Source: DTU013 sp964490975
Lineage (GTDB): Bacteria; Bacillota; Clostridia; Acetivibrionales; DTU013
Direction: 5' to 3'
NCBI GenBank assembly: GCA_964490975.1
Contig: CAZBEQ010000002.1
Coordinates: forward strand, 1-64,000
DNA: 64,000 nucleotides
Below, piece by piece: positions 63,281-64,000 of the stretch. The notes under the pieces were generated by a model, which saw nothing but the letters and a program-made list of their open reading frames with translations, had not been told where the DNA came from and searched no databases. Positions within the stretch are counted from its first letter, which is position 1; the number at the start of each line of letters is the position of its first letter. The position numbers and the translations under genes are program-made.

Positions 63281-64000
63281 CTACTCCTCGTCTGATCTGC
63301 TGATCACTGCTCCCAGCTTTCTCAACTTTTCATCTATTTTGATATAACCTCTGTCAATATGTTCTATATCCAATATTTCCGTCGATCCCTCAGCGCAAAG
63401 CCCTGCGAGTATCAGTGCAGCTCCGGCTCTTAGATCCGTTGCCTTGACCTTGGCGCCGGTGAGTCTGGTACAGCCTTCTATTATGGCACTCCTACCCTCG
63501 ACCTTAATATTTGCACCCATTCTTTTCAGTTCGCAAACATGCATAAAACGGTTTTCAAATATTGTCTCGATCACCATGCTGGTACCGCATGCCACACTTA
63601 GCAACGAGGTCATCTGTGACTGCATATCCGTTGGGAAACCCGGATATGGATGGGTTTTTATATCAACAGGATCGATCCTGTTTCCTTTCACCCTTATTGA
63701 TGTTATTTCCTCGGAAATTTCTACCCCCGCTTCCCTGAGTTTAGCAGTTACAGGCTTAAGGTGGTCTGTGACGACATTCTCAACAATAACATCTCCTCCC
63801 GTAATTGCTGCAGCGACCATAAATGTACCTGCTTCTATGCGGTCGGGGATGATCGTGTGGCAGGCCGCCTTAAGGTCACTAACTCCCGATATCTTTATCG
63901 TATCGGTTCCAGCGCCTTTTATCTGAGCCCCCATTGATGTCAGGTATGTTGCCAGATCAACTATTTCAGGCTCTATTGCTGCATTTTCTATTACAGTATT
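63281..64000 (-). CDS. murA: UDP-N-acetylglucosamine 1-carboxyvinyltransferase (partial)
   Basis: The frame runs from the stop at 63281 to the window edge without interruption, giving about 239 C-terminal residues. Recognisable segments are GAGTDTIKI, DRIEAGTFMVAAAITGGDV, FPTDMQSQMTSLLSVA and DLRAGAALILAGLCAEG, all conserved in MurA. The catalytic Cys region lies outside the window. It makes the first committed precursor of peptidoglycan. By neighbourhood it is the copy linked to spoIID. Confidence 0.96.
   Translation of the reverse strand, partial: NTVIENAAIEPEIVDLATYLTSMGAQIKGAGTDTIKISGVSDLKAACHTIIPDRIEAGTFMVAAAITGGDVIVENVVTDHLKPVTAKLREAGVEISEEITSIRVKGNRIDPVDIKTHPYPGFPTDMQSQMTSLLSVACGTSMVIETIFENRFMHVCELKRMGANIKVEGRSAIIEGCTRLTGAKVKATDLRAGAALILAGLCAEGSTEILDIEHIDRGYIKIDEKLRKLGAVISRSDEE

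Overview
The window looks like a draft contig from an anaerobic, endospore-forming, flagellated member of the Clostridia. It carries a sporulation block in the order murA, spoIID, spoIIQ-like, spoIIID, mbl, two flhO/flhP-type rod genes, then a FlgJ-like gene, which resembles the order known from Bacillus subtilis. It also has YabG, a LysM/GH18 spore-type hydrolase, a T-box ahead of serS, an ECF sigma/DUF4179 pair and strong GGAGG ribosome sites. One run of exactly 100 Ns (35294-35393) sits inside a tandem repeat, so the assembly is a draft.

Layout. 1-5 kb: tRNA-Ser(GGA), a type II restriction-modification pair (BglII/BstYI-like nuclease and MT-A70 adenine methylase, with a tiny upstream ORF), and convergent to it a 707-aa P-loop ATPase with a zinc finger and winged helix; this is a likely defence island. 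5-12 kb: a frameshifted ComEC-like hydrolase with DUF3006, a three-gene ABC exporter, the ruins of a C39-peptidase bacteriocin transporter, and a TetR regulator. 12-20 kb: a 1735-aa kinase-STAND-GAF-GGDEF signalling protein, a decayed copy of its tail, a ferredoxin, a frameshifted peptidase, an SGNH hydrolase and DUF2500. 20-33 kb: serS with T-box, corA, GNAT, dtd, a 7TM histidine kinase, DUF3160/VCBS proteins and the ECF pair. 33-45 kb: spore hydrolase, a 53-bp tandem repeat with the gap, a frameshifted AraC regulator, two MFS transporters, proS, an AarF/UbiB kinase, and an FtsW-like/PadR pair. 45-53 kb: an ABC-F protein, small DUF genes, two MITE-like elements, an acetyltransferase-like protein, a cytidylate-kinase-like protein and YabG. 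53-64 kb: a YcdB/SLH protein, a phosphodiester glycosidase, and the flagellar rod and sporulation block.

The most interesting signals are regulatory leaders rather than large genes. Three genes have short, well-initiated leader ORFs combined with hairpins or terminators: the ABC-F gene (37-aa ORF plus two terminators), the MFS exporter at 38 kb (33-aa ORF containing a hairpin), and proS (16-aa ORF with two proline codons plus a terminator). All three look like ribosome-sensing attenuators. The second theme is repeat activity: a palindromic GGGGTCAGGC element that supplies the last codons of the giant kinase gene, two MITE-like elements, and many short tandem duplications at 3' ends of genes and in protein linkers. 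The third is gene decay: single-base frameshifts in at least three otherwise well-preserved genes, which could be real or draft errors, and several clear remnants.
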